Part shown: positions 24,479 to 31,748 of the stretch, one piece after another
How the letters are laid out: the number at the start of each line of letters is the position of its first letter
Position numbering within the stretch: position 1 is the stretch's first letter
Source of the DNA: an uncultured Aurantimicrobium sp.
GTDB lineage: Bacteria; Actinomycetota; Actinomycetes; Actinomycetales; Microbacteriaceae
NCBI RefSeq assembly: GCF_936931525.1
Contig: NZ_CAKZII010000091.1
Coordinates: 1-32,318, forward strand
DNA length: 32,318 bases
Direction: 5' to 3'
Notes under the pieces: generated by a model
Told to the model about the DNA's origin: nothing
Databases searched by the model: none
The model's input: only the letters and a program-made list of their open reading frames with translations
Translations under genes and position numbers: made by a program

Positions 24479-25579
24479 GCGACGACGCATGCGGTCGGCT
24501 TCAGGACAATCGAAAGGATCGCGAGCTGCCAAACCAACCTTGTTGAGATAGCCAATGACGATTCCGTAGGAACGCATCAGCGTGGTCTCGGTATAGGGAA
24601 CACCCTCAGTTGCACAGTGCTGCTTCACAATCAGACGTGCCTTGCGCAGGTTGGGTCGAGCCATGCTGGGGAACAAGTGGTGTTCGATCTGGTAGTTCAG
24701 TCCACCCATGAACGCGGTAGTTCCAGCTCCCTTGATGTTGCGAGAGGTCAAGACCTGCTTGGTCATGAAGTCCACGCGGTTCTCTTTGGGAATCATGGGC
24801 ATGCCCTTGTGGTTCGGGGCAAAGGAGGCACCCATGTAGACACCAAAGACCGCAAGCTGAACACCCAGGAAGGCAAAGGCCATACCGAGGGGAAGGAAGA
24901 TGAAGATCACGGCAACATAAGCGCTCAAACGCAGTGCAATCAAGGTGATCTCGACAGCACGTCCTTCAAGGCGTTCCTTCTGGAACAGGGTCAAGATGGA
25001 ACGGAAGTGAAGATTGATGCCCTCGAGGGTGAGCAAAGGGAAGAAGAGGTAACCCTGGCGTTGGGTAATCCAGCGCAGGAAACCCTTTTGCTTAGCGGCA
25101 TCTTCTTCTTGAAAAGAGATGGTGTCCCATTCGATATCAGGGTCTTTGCCTACTGTGTTGGGGTTGATGTGGTGCTTGGTGTGCTTGTTCATCCACCATG
25201 CATAAGAAATACCGACCACAGCAGTAGCCAGGATGCGGCCACTCCAGTCGTTGAGCTTGCCCGAGGAAAAGACCTGACGGTGTGACGCCTCATGGGTAAT
25301 AAAGGCGAACTGAGTGAGCAAAATACCTAGGCCAGCAGCAATCAGAAGCTGAAACCAAGAATCCCCGATGAGCACAAACCCGGTAATCAAACCGCCCAAG
25401 GCCAAAGAAAGACCCACAAACAAGGTGATGTAGAAGGCGGGTCGCTTGCGCATCAATCCGGCCTGAGTGACCGCCTTCATGAGTGCTGCATATGAACTTG
25501 TCAAAGGCTTACGGTTGGGATCCTTCGGCTCGGTTGAGCGGAGAGGGCCAAGGGTAGAGCTGAAGGTCATGGTCGCCAC
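24476..25579 (-). CDS. Membrane fatty-acid (acyl-CoA/acyl-lipid) desaturase
   Basis: Di-iron desaturase of 367 residues that introduces a cis double bond into membrane fatty acids. The three histidine boxes are intact: HEASH at about 96-100, HTKHH at about 133-137 and QIEHHLFP near residue 310. Paired transmembrane segments lie around 48-95 and 195-245. The layout resembles DesA3-type actinobacterial desaturases and cyanobacterial Des enzymes more than the soluble acyl-ACP type. The GTG at 25579 gives the longest form; an ATG three codons in (25570) is equally possible, as no clear Shine-Dalgarno separates them. A weak 5-bp inverted repeat (AAGTC...GACTT) lies at 25585-25600, just upstream. 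Confidence 0.92.
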   Translation of the reverse strand: MATMTFSSTLGPLRSTEPKDPNRKPLTSSYAALMKAVTQAGLMRKRPAFYITLFVGLSLALGGLITGFVLIGDSWFQLLIAAGLGILLTQFAFITHEASHRQVFSSGKLNDWSGRILATAVVGISYAWWMNKHTKHHINPNTVGKDPDIEWDTISFQEEDAAKQKGFLRWITQRQGYLFFPLLTLEGINLHFRSILTLFQKERLEGRAVEITLIALRLSAYVAVIFIFLPLGMAFAFLGVQLAVFGVYMGASFAPNHKGMPMIPKENRVDFMTKQVLTSRNIKGAGTTAFMGGLNYQIEHHLFPSMARPNLRKARLIVKQHCATEGVPYTETTLMRSYGIVIGYLNKVGLAARDPFDCPEADRMRRR

Positions 25580-25641
25580 TTCTGGATAAGTCAGGTCGAC
25601 TTCACAGCCGGCGAGGTAGTGCGTTATGCAGTTAGTTCAAT

Positions 25642-27873
25642 CTAGCGTGCGAATCTGCGAAGACGCAGTGAATTGAGCACAACGAACAAACTCGAGAACG
25701 CCATGGCTGCTCCAGCAAGCATCGGGTTCAAGAAACCAAGTGCCGCCAGCGGAATTGCCGCGACGTTATAAGCAAATGCCCAGAACAGGTTGCCGTGAAT
25801 AATCCTCAATGTTCTGCGAGACAGTTCGATGGCATCGACGGCAGCAGACAAGGTTCCACGGACCAAGGTGATGTCGCTTGCGGCGATGGCCACGTCTGTT
25901 CCGGTACCCATCGCAATGCCTAGATCAGCCTGTGCCAGCGCGGCGGCATCATTGACGCCGTCCCCGACCATGGCCACACGCTTGCCTTCAGCTTGGAAGC
26001 CCTTGACTGCCTCGACCTTATTTTCAGGACTTGCTCCTGCAATCACGCGAGAAATACCCACTTCTGTGGCAATAGCGCGGGCAGCATCTTCATGATCGCC
26101 CGTCAGCAGGACAACGTCGAGACCGAGTTCGCGGAGGCGAGAAATAGCCTGAGCAGAATCTTCCTTGATGGTGTCGGCGACGGTGATGATGGCACGTACC
26201 TCACCGTCCCATCCCGCTAAGACAGTCGTTGCCCCCGTTGAGCGAGCCGCAGCCAGCACTTCACGTTGCTGGGAAGAGAGCTCAAGGGCATTGTCTTCCA
26301 TCCACTGCTGGGTCCCCACCGAAAGAGTGATGCCTTCAACAACACCGTGCACACCGTGCCCTGCTACAGATCGGAACTCAGAGACAACGGGAAGTGTTTC
26401 TTGTGCTTCTCCCGTTACGTGGGACACGATTGCCTTCGCAATGGGGTGTTCGGAGCCGAATTCCAACGCAGCTATTCGCTTGAGTGCTGCTGAGTAATTC
26501 TCATCTTCCAGATAAACATCTCTCACCGTCATCTTGCCGGAGGTGATTGTTCCGGTTTTATCGAGAATGACGGTGGTGATGCGAGAAGAACTTTCAATCG
26601 CATCAGGACCAGAGATGATGATGCCCATCTGGGCGGCACGTCCCGTGCCCACCATCAGTGCAACTGGTGTGGCAAGCCCAAGTGCACACGGGCACGCGAT
26701 AACGAGGACAGCAATGCCTGCCGTAAAGCCCACAGCTAGCGGCGCACCAGCTATCACCCACCCGATGACGGTAACTCCAGCGATGCCGACCACGATCGGC
26801 ACAAAGACGGCAGAAATTCGGTCAGCAAGCCTCTGCACGGCTGCCTTATGAAGCTGCGCGTCCTCGACAAGGGCAGCCAACTGAGCAATACGAGTGTCCT
26901 GGCCAACCTCAGTGGCACGAACCACAAGCTTTCCATCCAATGCGATGGTGGATCCGGTAACTCGTGATGTCACCGTGACCTCAACCGGAAGGCTTTCCCC
27001 CGTGAGAGCGCTTTCATCGACGGCAGCTCGACCCTCGAGGACGACTCCGTCCGTTGCAATGATTTCACCCGGACGAACAACAAAGACATCCCCTACGTGA
27101 AGATCAGATGTGGAAATTCGTTCTTCAACACCATCCCGAAGTCGAGTGACTTCTGTGGCTTTCAGCTCCCCCAGTGCACGCAGTGCAGCACCGGCACTCC
27201 GTTGTGACTTCTCCTCGAGGTAGCGCCCGAGCAAAAGGAACGTGGTGACACCAGCGGCAGCTTCGAAATAGATATTGTGCGTGGGGTCTGCCTGCCAGGC
27301 AAAGAGTTCCATGCTGTGGTGCATGTGGGGATCCCCGGCAGCGCCAAAGAAAAGGGCATAGACAGACCAGCCGTAGGCAGCAAAAGTACCCAGCGTAATC
27401 AGGGTGTCCATGGTCAGAGTGCCGTGGCGAAGATTGATAAATGTCGCCCGGTGGAAAGGAAGACCGCACCAGAACACGACGGGTGTGGTCAATAACAGTG
27501 AGATCCACTGCCAATACGTGAACTGCCAGGCTGGAACCATCGCGAGCACAATGACTGGGACAGTCAGGAAGATGGCAATGACCAGGCGCTCGAGCAACGT
27601 GACTTTGCCCGCTTTGCCTTCTTCTAACTCAGCTTCGCTGGGCTTGGCCACCTGGGGCAATGTTGCGGTGTATCCGAGCTTGGTTACCTGCTGCACCAGC
27701 TGTTCTTCACTGATGTTGGACGGGAATTCAACCTTGGCGCTGTGCATAGCGAGGTTCACCGCCGCAGTGACGCCGGGAAGTTCAGTGAGGCTTTTTTCAA
27801 CGCGGGCAACACAGCTCGAGCACGTCATTCCCTCAACACCCAAGACGATGGTTGATGTGGTCTGGCTAGCCAT
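25642..27873 (-). CDS. copA: P1B-type copper-exporting ATPase
   Basis: Heavy-metal P-type ATPase of 743 residues that pumps Cu(I) out of the cytoplasm. The ATG was chosen because GAGG lies five bases upstream and because the first residues then lead straight into the domain; the upstream in-frame extension to 27945 is unlike coding sequence. One N-terminal HMA domain carries GMTCSSC (Cys18 and Cys21). After two paired helices come LTGES (actuator TGE), the CPC motif in VIACPCALGLATP, the phosphorylation site DKTGT, SEHPIAKAI (HP) and MVGDGVND. The CPC, a single HMA and the downstream helix pair fit the CopA branch. No CsoR, CopZ or CueR gene is adjacent. Confidence 0.94.
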   Translation of the reverse strand: MASQTTSTIVLGVEGMTCSSCVARVEKSLTELPGVTAAVNLAMHSAKVEFPSNISEEQLVQQVTKLGYTATLPQVAKPSEAELEEGKAGKVTLLERLVIAIFLTVPVIVLAMVPAWQFTYWQWISLLLTTPVVFWCGLPFHRATFINLRHGTLTMDTLITLGTFAAYGWSVYALFFGAAGDPHMHHSMELFAWQADPTHNIYFEAAAGVTTFLLLGRYLEEKSQRSAGAALRALGELKATEVTRLRDGVEERISTSDLHVGDVFVVRPGEIIATDGVVLEGRAAVDESALTGESLPVEVTVTSRVTGSTIALDGKLVVRATEVGQDTRIAQLAALVEDAQLHKAAVQRLADRISAVFVPIVVGIAGVTVIGWVIAGAPLAVGFTAGIAVLVIACPCALGLATPVALMVGTGRAAQMGIIISGPDAIESSSRITTVILDKTGTITSGKMTVRDVYLEDENYSAALKRIAALEFGSEHPIAKAIVSHVTGEAQETLPVVSEFRSVAGHGVHGVVEGITLSVGTQQWMEDNALELSSQQREVLAAARSTGATTVLAGWDGEVRAIITVADTIKEDSAQAISRLRELGLDVVLLTGDHEDAARAIATEVGISRVIAGASPENKVEAVKGFQAEGKRVAMVGDGVNDAAALAQADLGIAMGTGTDVAIAASDITLVRGTLSAAVDAIELSRRTLRIIHGNLFWAFAYNVAAIPLAALGFLNPMLAGAAMAFSSLFVVLNSLRLRRFAR

Positions 27874-27941
27874 AGCTACCTCATTCCTCCATCTTTCATA
27901 ACGTCTGATGGTTCCAGAGTATTCCTCCCTCACACAAGAAA

Positions 27942-27965
27942 ACACCGCCCCCGAAGGGGCGGTGT
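27942..27965 (-). terminator. Rho-independent terminator after the Gly/His-rich membrane protein
   Basis: A 10-bp GC-rich stem (ACACCGCCCC with its complement) closes on a TTCG tetraloop on the minus strand and is followed by TTTTCTT. It lies 14 bases after the stop and separates the gene from copA. Confidence 0.85.
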
Positions 27966-27979
27966 CTCAGCTAGTGCGA

Positions 27980-28474
27980 CTAGTTAGTCGTTGCGGGAGC
28001 TGGTGCTGTGGTGGGGTAACCCTCAGGAATGATGTCGTTACCGTTTGCATCGTGCTCGTGAGGAACGTTGCCGGGCATTGAGCCATCAGCTTCGAGACCA
28101 CCCTGCGGTCCGCCTGCCATCTCGCCCTTGGGACCGTGACCGCGCTTTCCTTCATGGCCTTCTCCGCCGCCCTGGGGACCGCCTTCACCCATTTCAATGT
28201 GTGCAGGAGCTTGTCCAGCAGCCAGTGGTCCACCAGCGTGACCGATCACGTTAGCGACAGCAATGCCGCTTCCGAATACACCGGCCAAGAGAGCAACGCT
28301 TGCTGCGGAGATACCGATGATTGCACCGGTGCCGAGGCGACGCTTGGAGCGGGCTTCAGCGATGGGTGTTACCGGAGTTTCGGTTTCTTCAGCTGCAGCT
28401 TCGGGGGTGTACTCAGCAGGAGTCTGAGTTGCCTCTGCGTTGTCGAGGTTGTCGTTGTTGTCGTTCTTTGGCAT
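27980..28474 (-). CDS. Single-pass membrane protein with Gly/His-rich extracytoplasmic tail
   Basis: A 164-residue protein without a recognised family. Residues 1-45 are Asn/Asp/Glu/Pro-rich and cytoplasmic, followed by basic SKRR, a transmembrane helix at about 50-75 (TGAIIGISAASVALLAGVFG) and an exported tail rich in Gly, His, Glu and Pro. The tail has two GGPQGG units and several histidines (GEGHEGKRGHG, PHEHDANG), suggesting metal binding. The ATG two codons after the track start was preferred because GGAGG is seven bases upstream of it and only one base from the other. A UUCG terminator separates it from copA downstream. Copper sensing or binding is a guess from context. Confidence 0.72.
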   Translation of the reverse strand: MPKNDNNDNLDNAEATQTPAEYTPEAAAEETETPVTPIAEARSKRRLGTGAIIGISAASVALLAGVFGSGIAVANVIGHAGGPLAAGQAPAHIEMGEGGPQGGGEGHEGKRGHGPKGEMAGGPQGGLEADGSMPGNVPHEHDANGNDIIPEGYPTTAPAPATTN

Positions 28475-28565
28475 CTGCATGCCTCCTTACGTTCGTTTTG
28501 TGTGGTGGCCTTGTGGCCGGTAATTACACACTGGAGAACGAAGCTATGAGGACACTATGAACGAG

Positions 28566-30074
28566 TTAAGAGAGAGCAGAGAGTTTTGCTTGGATTTTTC
28601 GCTCAAGAAAACGCTGCTGAGCCGTTGCCACAATCTTGTTGGCCATGCCGTTGAAGATGATGCCATGCGCAGGGAGGATGGACAGCCAATAGAGGCGGCC
28701 GCCTAGTCCACGGGGGAAGAAGATGGCGCGCTGTGTGTAGTGAGAAGTTCCATCTGGCTTAGCATCTGCAGTGAGTTCCAGCCAGGCCAGGCCAGGAACC
28801 TTCATCTCCGCACGCAAGCGCAGGAAGTTTCCGTGATCGATACGCTCCACGCGCCACCAGTCCACTGCCTCACCCACACGCAGCTTCTCGGGATTACTGC
28901 GTCCGCGGCGTAATCCCACACCACCGACCAACTTGTCAGCGAAACCACGAGCAGCCCAGGCAATGGGGAGTGAATACCAGCCGTTCTCACCGCCGATACC
29001 TTCAATAACTGCCCACAAGTCCTCTACTGGGGAATCACAGTCACGTTCTTTGAGATCGATATAGACCCGGTGGCCTGCCCACTCGGGGTCGCTAGGAAGC
29101 GGGTCGCTCGGAGCACCATCCACACTGGAGTTCTGCCAGCTAGTTTCCAGTTCGCCCTCTTTCATTCGCTCTAGAGCGAGATGGACTGCGGTGCGATAGG
29201 GCAATAAACCTTCGGGTGGTGGCGCAATGATGGAATCAACATCGTGTTCGTTCATGACGCAGTCGTGTTGCAACGACGCAATGATCGGCACGGCGAGCGC
29301 GCGGGGAATCGGAGTAACCAGGTTGACCCATTGGCTAGCCAGGTACGGAGTCAGCACAGGCAAACGCAAAATGGCACGTTCTTTCATTCCCGCTTCAACG
29401 GCATAGCCGTTCATCATCTCGGAATACTTCAGTACCTCAGGGCCGCCGATATCGAGCGTGCGGTTCACACTCGGTGGAAGATCTGCCGCCTTGATCAAGT
29501 AATACATCACGTCGCGCACCGCGATGGGCTGAATGAGGTTACCCACCCACTTAGGTGCCGTCATGACGGGGAGCACATCTGTGAGGTGACGAATCATTTC
29601 GAAGCTGGTGGAACCAGAGCCAATAATGACCCCCGCTTGTAAGGCAACGGTAGGAACTCCCGATTCCAGGAGAATCTCCCCCACCTCTGCCCGTGAGCGC
29701 AAGTGTTTGGAGAGTTCTCCGGTGGCTGGATGTAATCCACCGAGATACACAATGCGAGAAAGCTTCTTCGCTTTGGCCGCTACAGCGACATTTCGGGCAC
29801 CAATGAGTTCCTTCTCTTCGAAGTCACCCTTTTGCCCCATTGCGTGAACGAGGTAGTAGAGAACGTCAATACCGGTGCAGGCTTCGTTGACAATGGCAGC
29901 ATCGAGCAGGTCGCCTTCAACGATGTCTACCTGGGCACGCCAGGGCACATCCTTGAGTTTGTCCGCGTTGCGAACCAGCACCCGCACGCTGAAACCAGCC
30001 TCAAGTAATCGAGGAACGAGACGGCCACCGATATAGCCGGTTGCACCCGTGACCAGAGCTTTTCTCATCGCCAT
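28566..30074 (-). CDS. NmrA/YbjT-like SDR protein with C-terminal DUF2867-type domain
   Basis: Protein of 502 residues with two parts. The first ~290 residues are an atypical short-chain dehydrogenase: GATGYIGG is the NAD(P)-binding loop, VLVRNADKL follows strand two, and YYLVHAM and VYLGGLHP replace the usual YxxxK region, as in NmrA/YbjT-like binding proteins rather than active dehydrogenases. The last ~180 residues (SDPEWAGHRVYIDLKERD, then WYSLPIAWAARGFADKLVGG and YTQRAIFFPRGLGGRLYW) match the DUF2867 pattern. The fusion is common in Actinobacteria, function unknown. TAGAGT ends six bases before the ATG, so the message is probably leaderless; it diverges from the nuclease gene. Confidence 0.88.
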   Translation of the reverse strand: MAMRKALVTGATGYIGGRLVPRLLEAGFSVRVLVRNADKLKDVPWRAQVDIVEGDLLDAAIVNEACTGIDVLYYLVHAMGQKGDFEEKELIGARNVAVAAKAKKLSRIVYLGGLHPATGELSKHLRSRAEVGEILLESGVPTVALQAGVIIGSGSTSFEMIRHLTDVLPVMTAPKWVGNLIQPIAVRDVMYYLIKAADLPPSVNRTLDIGGPEVLKYSEMMNGYAVEAGMKERAILRLPVLTPYLASQWVNLVTPIPRALAVPIIASLQHDCVMNEHDVDSIIAPPPEGLLPYRTAVHLALERMKEGELETSWQNSSVDGAPSDPLPSDPEWAGHRVYIDLKERDCDSPVEDLWAVIEGIGGENGWYSLPIAWAARGFADKLVGGVGLRRGRSNPEKLRVGEAVDWWRVERIDHGNFLRLRAEMKVPGLAWLELTADAKPDGTSHYTQRAIFFPRGLGGRLYWLSILPAHGIIFNGMANKIVATAQQRFLERKIQAKLSALS

Positions 30075-30080
30075 GACCTG

Positions 30081-30086
30081 ACTCTA
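30081..30086 (-). promoter_or_regulatory. Probable -10 box for the SDR/DUF2867 gene
   Basis: TAGAGT on the minus strand is followed by CAGGTC and ATG, as in the other apparently leaderless genes here. Confidence 0.45.
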
Positions 30087-30092
30087 CGCCTG

Positions 30093-30108
30093 GAAGCTTG
30101 ATAGCTTC
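30093..30108. promoter_or_regulatory. Short inverted repeat between divergent promoters
   Basis: GAAGC-TTGATA-GCTTC lies between the -10 boxes of the SDR gene and the secreted nuclease gene, a position where one regulator could control both. Five-base arms make chance likely. Confidence 0.2.
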
Positions 30109-30114
30109 TATAGC
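30109..30114 (+). promoter_or_regulatory. Candidate -10 box for the secreted nuclease
   Basis: TATAGC ends seven bases before ATG 30122. A GGGAGG between them would act as Shine-Dalgarno for ATG 30125 only if transcription started earlier. Confidence 0.4.
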
Positions 30115-30121
30115 GGGAGGA

Positions 30122-31117
30122 ATGATGTCGACAAAAAAGCGACTGTGGCTCAGCGGCGTCATTGCTGTTCTCATTTTCTTACCCGTTGTTTCGATCAGTT
30201 CTGCCCTGAATGCGGTGCAATCTATGCAGACCGCCTCTACTGTCGAATCTCTCGAGAAGGCTCTCAACGGTACAGAAGCTCCTCTCGATATTGCAGTTCC
30301 CACAGAAACACCAGTCGCGAGCCCCACCTCTCCGGCAACACAGAGCGCTCAGACAGGAACTTCGGGGGCATCAACATATCTAGCTCTGCTCCAAGAGCTC
30401 GTAACAGATGATTCCCCTGCCTCTCACAGCGGCTATAACCGTGACTATTTCAACGCATGGATTGATGCAGACGGAGATGGCTGTAATACCCGCGCTGAAG
30501 TTCTCATCATGGAGTCACAATCAGCCGTGACGACCCGTGGCCGATGCACGGTCAGCACTGGCCAGTGGGTTTCGGCCTATGACGGCACTACTTTGACCGA
30601 TGCTGGTGATCTTGACATTGACCACTTTGTTCCCCTCAATGAAGCCTGGGGTTCTGGTGCTTACGGGTGGGACAGTGCAACCAGAATTAATTTCGGAAAT
30701 GATCTGGGCTATGACGCTTCATTACTGGCAGTAACAGCGAGCTCTAATCGCTCCAAGAGCGATCAAGATCCTGCGCAGTGGATGCCCGCTAACCATGGCT
30801 ACTTCTGTGACTATGCCGCTACCTGGGTGGCTGTGAAGTGGCGCTGGAATCTCACCGTTGATTCGCTAGAACGCCTCACCCTGCAATCTGTCCTCAACGG
30901 TTGTTCAACAGTGAGTATTTCTGTTCCAGAGAAAGCTGTTGTCACCGCTGGAGTACCTGCCGAACAAGTTGCTCCTGTCAGTGATGGTGTTCTTGACCCC
31001 AACTATGGAACCTGTTCTGTGGCACAAGCCAATGGCGCTGGCCCCTACTACCAAGGCGTGGACCCGGAATATGACTGGTATCGAGACCGCGATAAAGACG
31101 GAATCGTCTGCGAGTAG
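30122..31117 (+). CDS. Secreted HNH (DUF1524-type) nuclease with Excalibur domain
   Basis: Exported protein of about 331 residues. Residues 1-30 are a signal anchor (KKRLWLSGVIAVLIFLP), then a Ser/Thr/Pro linker of about 50 residues. The GmrSD/DUF1524-like HNH domain follows: DADGDGCNTRAEVL, the catalytic DIDHFVPLNEAWGSG, and SSNRSKSDQDPAQWMP, with Cys pairs bracketing it. The C-terminus is an Excalibur calcium-binding domain (YGTCSVAQANGAGPY, then YRDRDKDGIVCE). This is a typical actinobacterial extracellular nuclease layout; it may release nucleotides or phosphate from environmental DNA. The ATG at 30122 fits a TATAGC -10 (leaderless); the next codon, ATG 30125, instead fits GGAGG four bases upstream. 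A TTG at 30098 is unlikely. Confidence 0.87.
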   Translation: MMSTKKRLWLSGVIAVLIFLPVVSISSALNAVQSMQTASTVESLEKALNGTEAPLDIAVPTETPVASPTSPATQSAQTGTSGASTYLALLQELVTDDSPASHSGYNRDYFNAWIDADGDGCNTRAEVLIMESQSAVTTRGRCTVSTGQWVSAYDGTTLTDAGDLDIDHFVPLNEAWGSGAYGWDSATRINFGNDLGYDASLLAVTASSNRSKSDQDPAQWMPANHGYFCDYAATWVAVKWRWNLTVDSLERLTLQSVLNGCSTVSISVPEKAVVTAGVPAEQVAPVSDGVLDPNYGTCSVAQANGAGPYYQGVDPEYDWYRDRDKDGIVCE

Positions 31118-31128
31118 GAATTAACAGA

Positions 31129-31164
31129 ACAAGGGCCCGACCTCAAAAGAGGTCGAACCCTTGT
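31129..31164. terminator. Bidirectional hairpin between nuclease and Cys-pair peptide genes
   Basis: ACAAGGG and CCCTTGT form the outer stem and GACCTC/GAGGTC the inner stem around AAAA, with a small internal loop. It lies between two convergent genes; T-runs on both sides are poor. Confidence 0.6.
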
Positions 31165-31179
31165 GCGCTGTGTTTACGC

Positions 31180-31278
31180 TTACTTTCCGCCGCAGCACGC
31201 GCCGCCGCAGCAGCCGCCCTCTTCGCCGCCACCGAGGGTAGCGGAAGGGGTCTCAAGCTTGATGTTTGCGGTTGCCAT
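31180..31278 (-). CDS. Small cysteine-pair peptide of 32 residues, unknown function
   Basis: A tiny reading frame whose ATG has AAGGAG with five bases spacing, a strong initiation signal. The product begins MATANIKLETPSATLGGG and ends in GGCCGGACCGGK, giving two CC pairs separated by GGA and framed by GG. No signal peptide or helix is visible. The longer frame from 31371 would start at a TTG lying inside a TTGACG that looks like a -35 element, so I reject it. The peptide could bind a metal, could be a redox or storage peptide, or could be a substrate of a modification enzyme, but no partner enzyme lies beside it. It ends near a bidirectional terminator shared with the nuclease gene. Confidence 0.6.
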   Translation of the reverse strand: MATANIKLETPSATLGGGEEGGCCGGACCGGK

Positions 31279-31403
31279 GTGGTCTCCTTCAGATAAGGGG
31301 TGACCGTCGGGGCTTTCGCCTGACCGGTCGAGGTCTATATCCAGTGTGCGCTTGTTTTCTCTGAACGTCAATGTGGGAAGTGGGTATGTCGCCCAGAGCT
31401 TAA

Positions 31404-31736
31404 TTACCCGTGCGAGCTACCCATCTCCAGAAGCACCACACCAATGATGATCAGGGCAAGTCCCAGGAAGCCCCAGACGTTGAGGTTTTCTTTGAACAAG
31501 AAGATACCCATAATGGCCACCAGCGCGGTTCCCACACCAGCCCAGATTCCATAGGCAACACCCATGCTCAGGCCTTTAGACAGGCCTAATCCTAAGGAAG
31601 CGAAGGCAGATAGATAGCCGACGAAAACAAAGATGGTCGGTATGACTTTGGTGAAACCTTCACTCATCTTGAGTGCAAGTGTTCCCACCACCTCGGAGAC
31701 AATCGCGAGGGCAAGAAGTAAGTATGCAACAACCAT
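31404..31736 (-). CDS. Small multidrug resistance (SMR) efflux protein
   Basis: Four-helix SMR transporter of 110 residues, usual length for EmrE/QacE/SugE-type proteins, which exchange protons for lipophilic or quaternary ammonium or guanidinium cations. The essential glutamate lies in the first helix, in AIVSEVVGTLALK. GLSMGVAYGIWAGVGTALVA is the conserved helix-3 motif and GLALIIIGVVLLEMG the fourth helix. The sequence VAYGIWAGVG is closer to EmrE-like members than to the guanidinium exporters, but this is uncertain. TAGGCT ends six bases before the ATG and includes the stop codon of the IclR gene, so it probably has its own leaderless promoter. Confidence 0.92.
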   Translation of the reverse strand: MVVAYLLLALAIVSEVVGTLALKMSEGFTKVIPTIFVFVGYLSAFASLGLGLSKGLSMGVAYGIWAGVGTALVAIMGIFLFKENLNVWGFLGLALIIIGVVLLEMGSSHG

Positions 31737-31742
31737 GAGTTC

Positions 31743-31748
31743 AGCCTA
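31743..31748 (-). promoter_or_regulatory. Probable -10 box of the SMR gene, sharing the IclR stop codon
   Basis: TAGGCT on the minus strand is followed by GAACTC and ATG. Its TAG is the stop codon of the IclR gene. Confidence 0.5.

Noticed and set aside
24452-25285. A 277-codon plus-strand open frame
   Set aside because: It is antisense to the desaturase, whose three histidine boxes are clear.
31279-31371. An N-terminal extension of the Cys-pair peptide to 63 residues
   Set aside because: Its TTG start lies in a -35-like TTGACG and has no ribosome-binding site, whereas the ATG at 31278 has AAGGAG.
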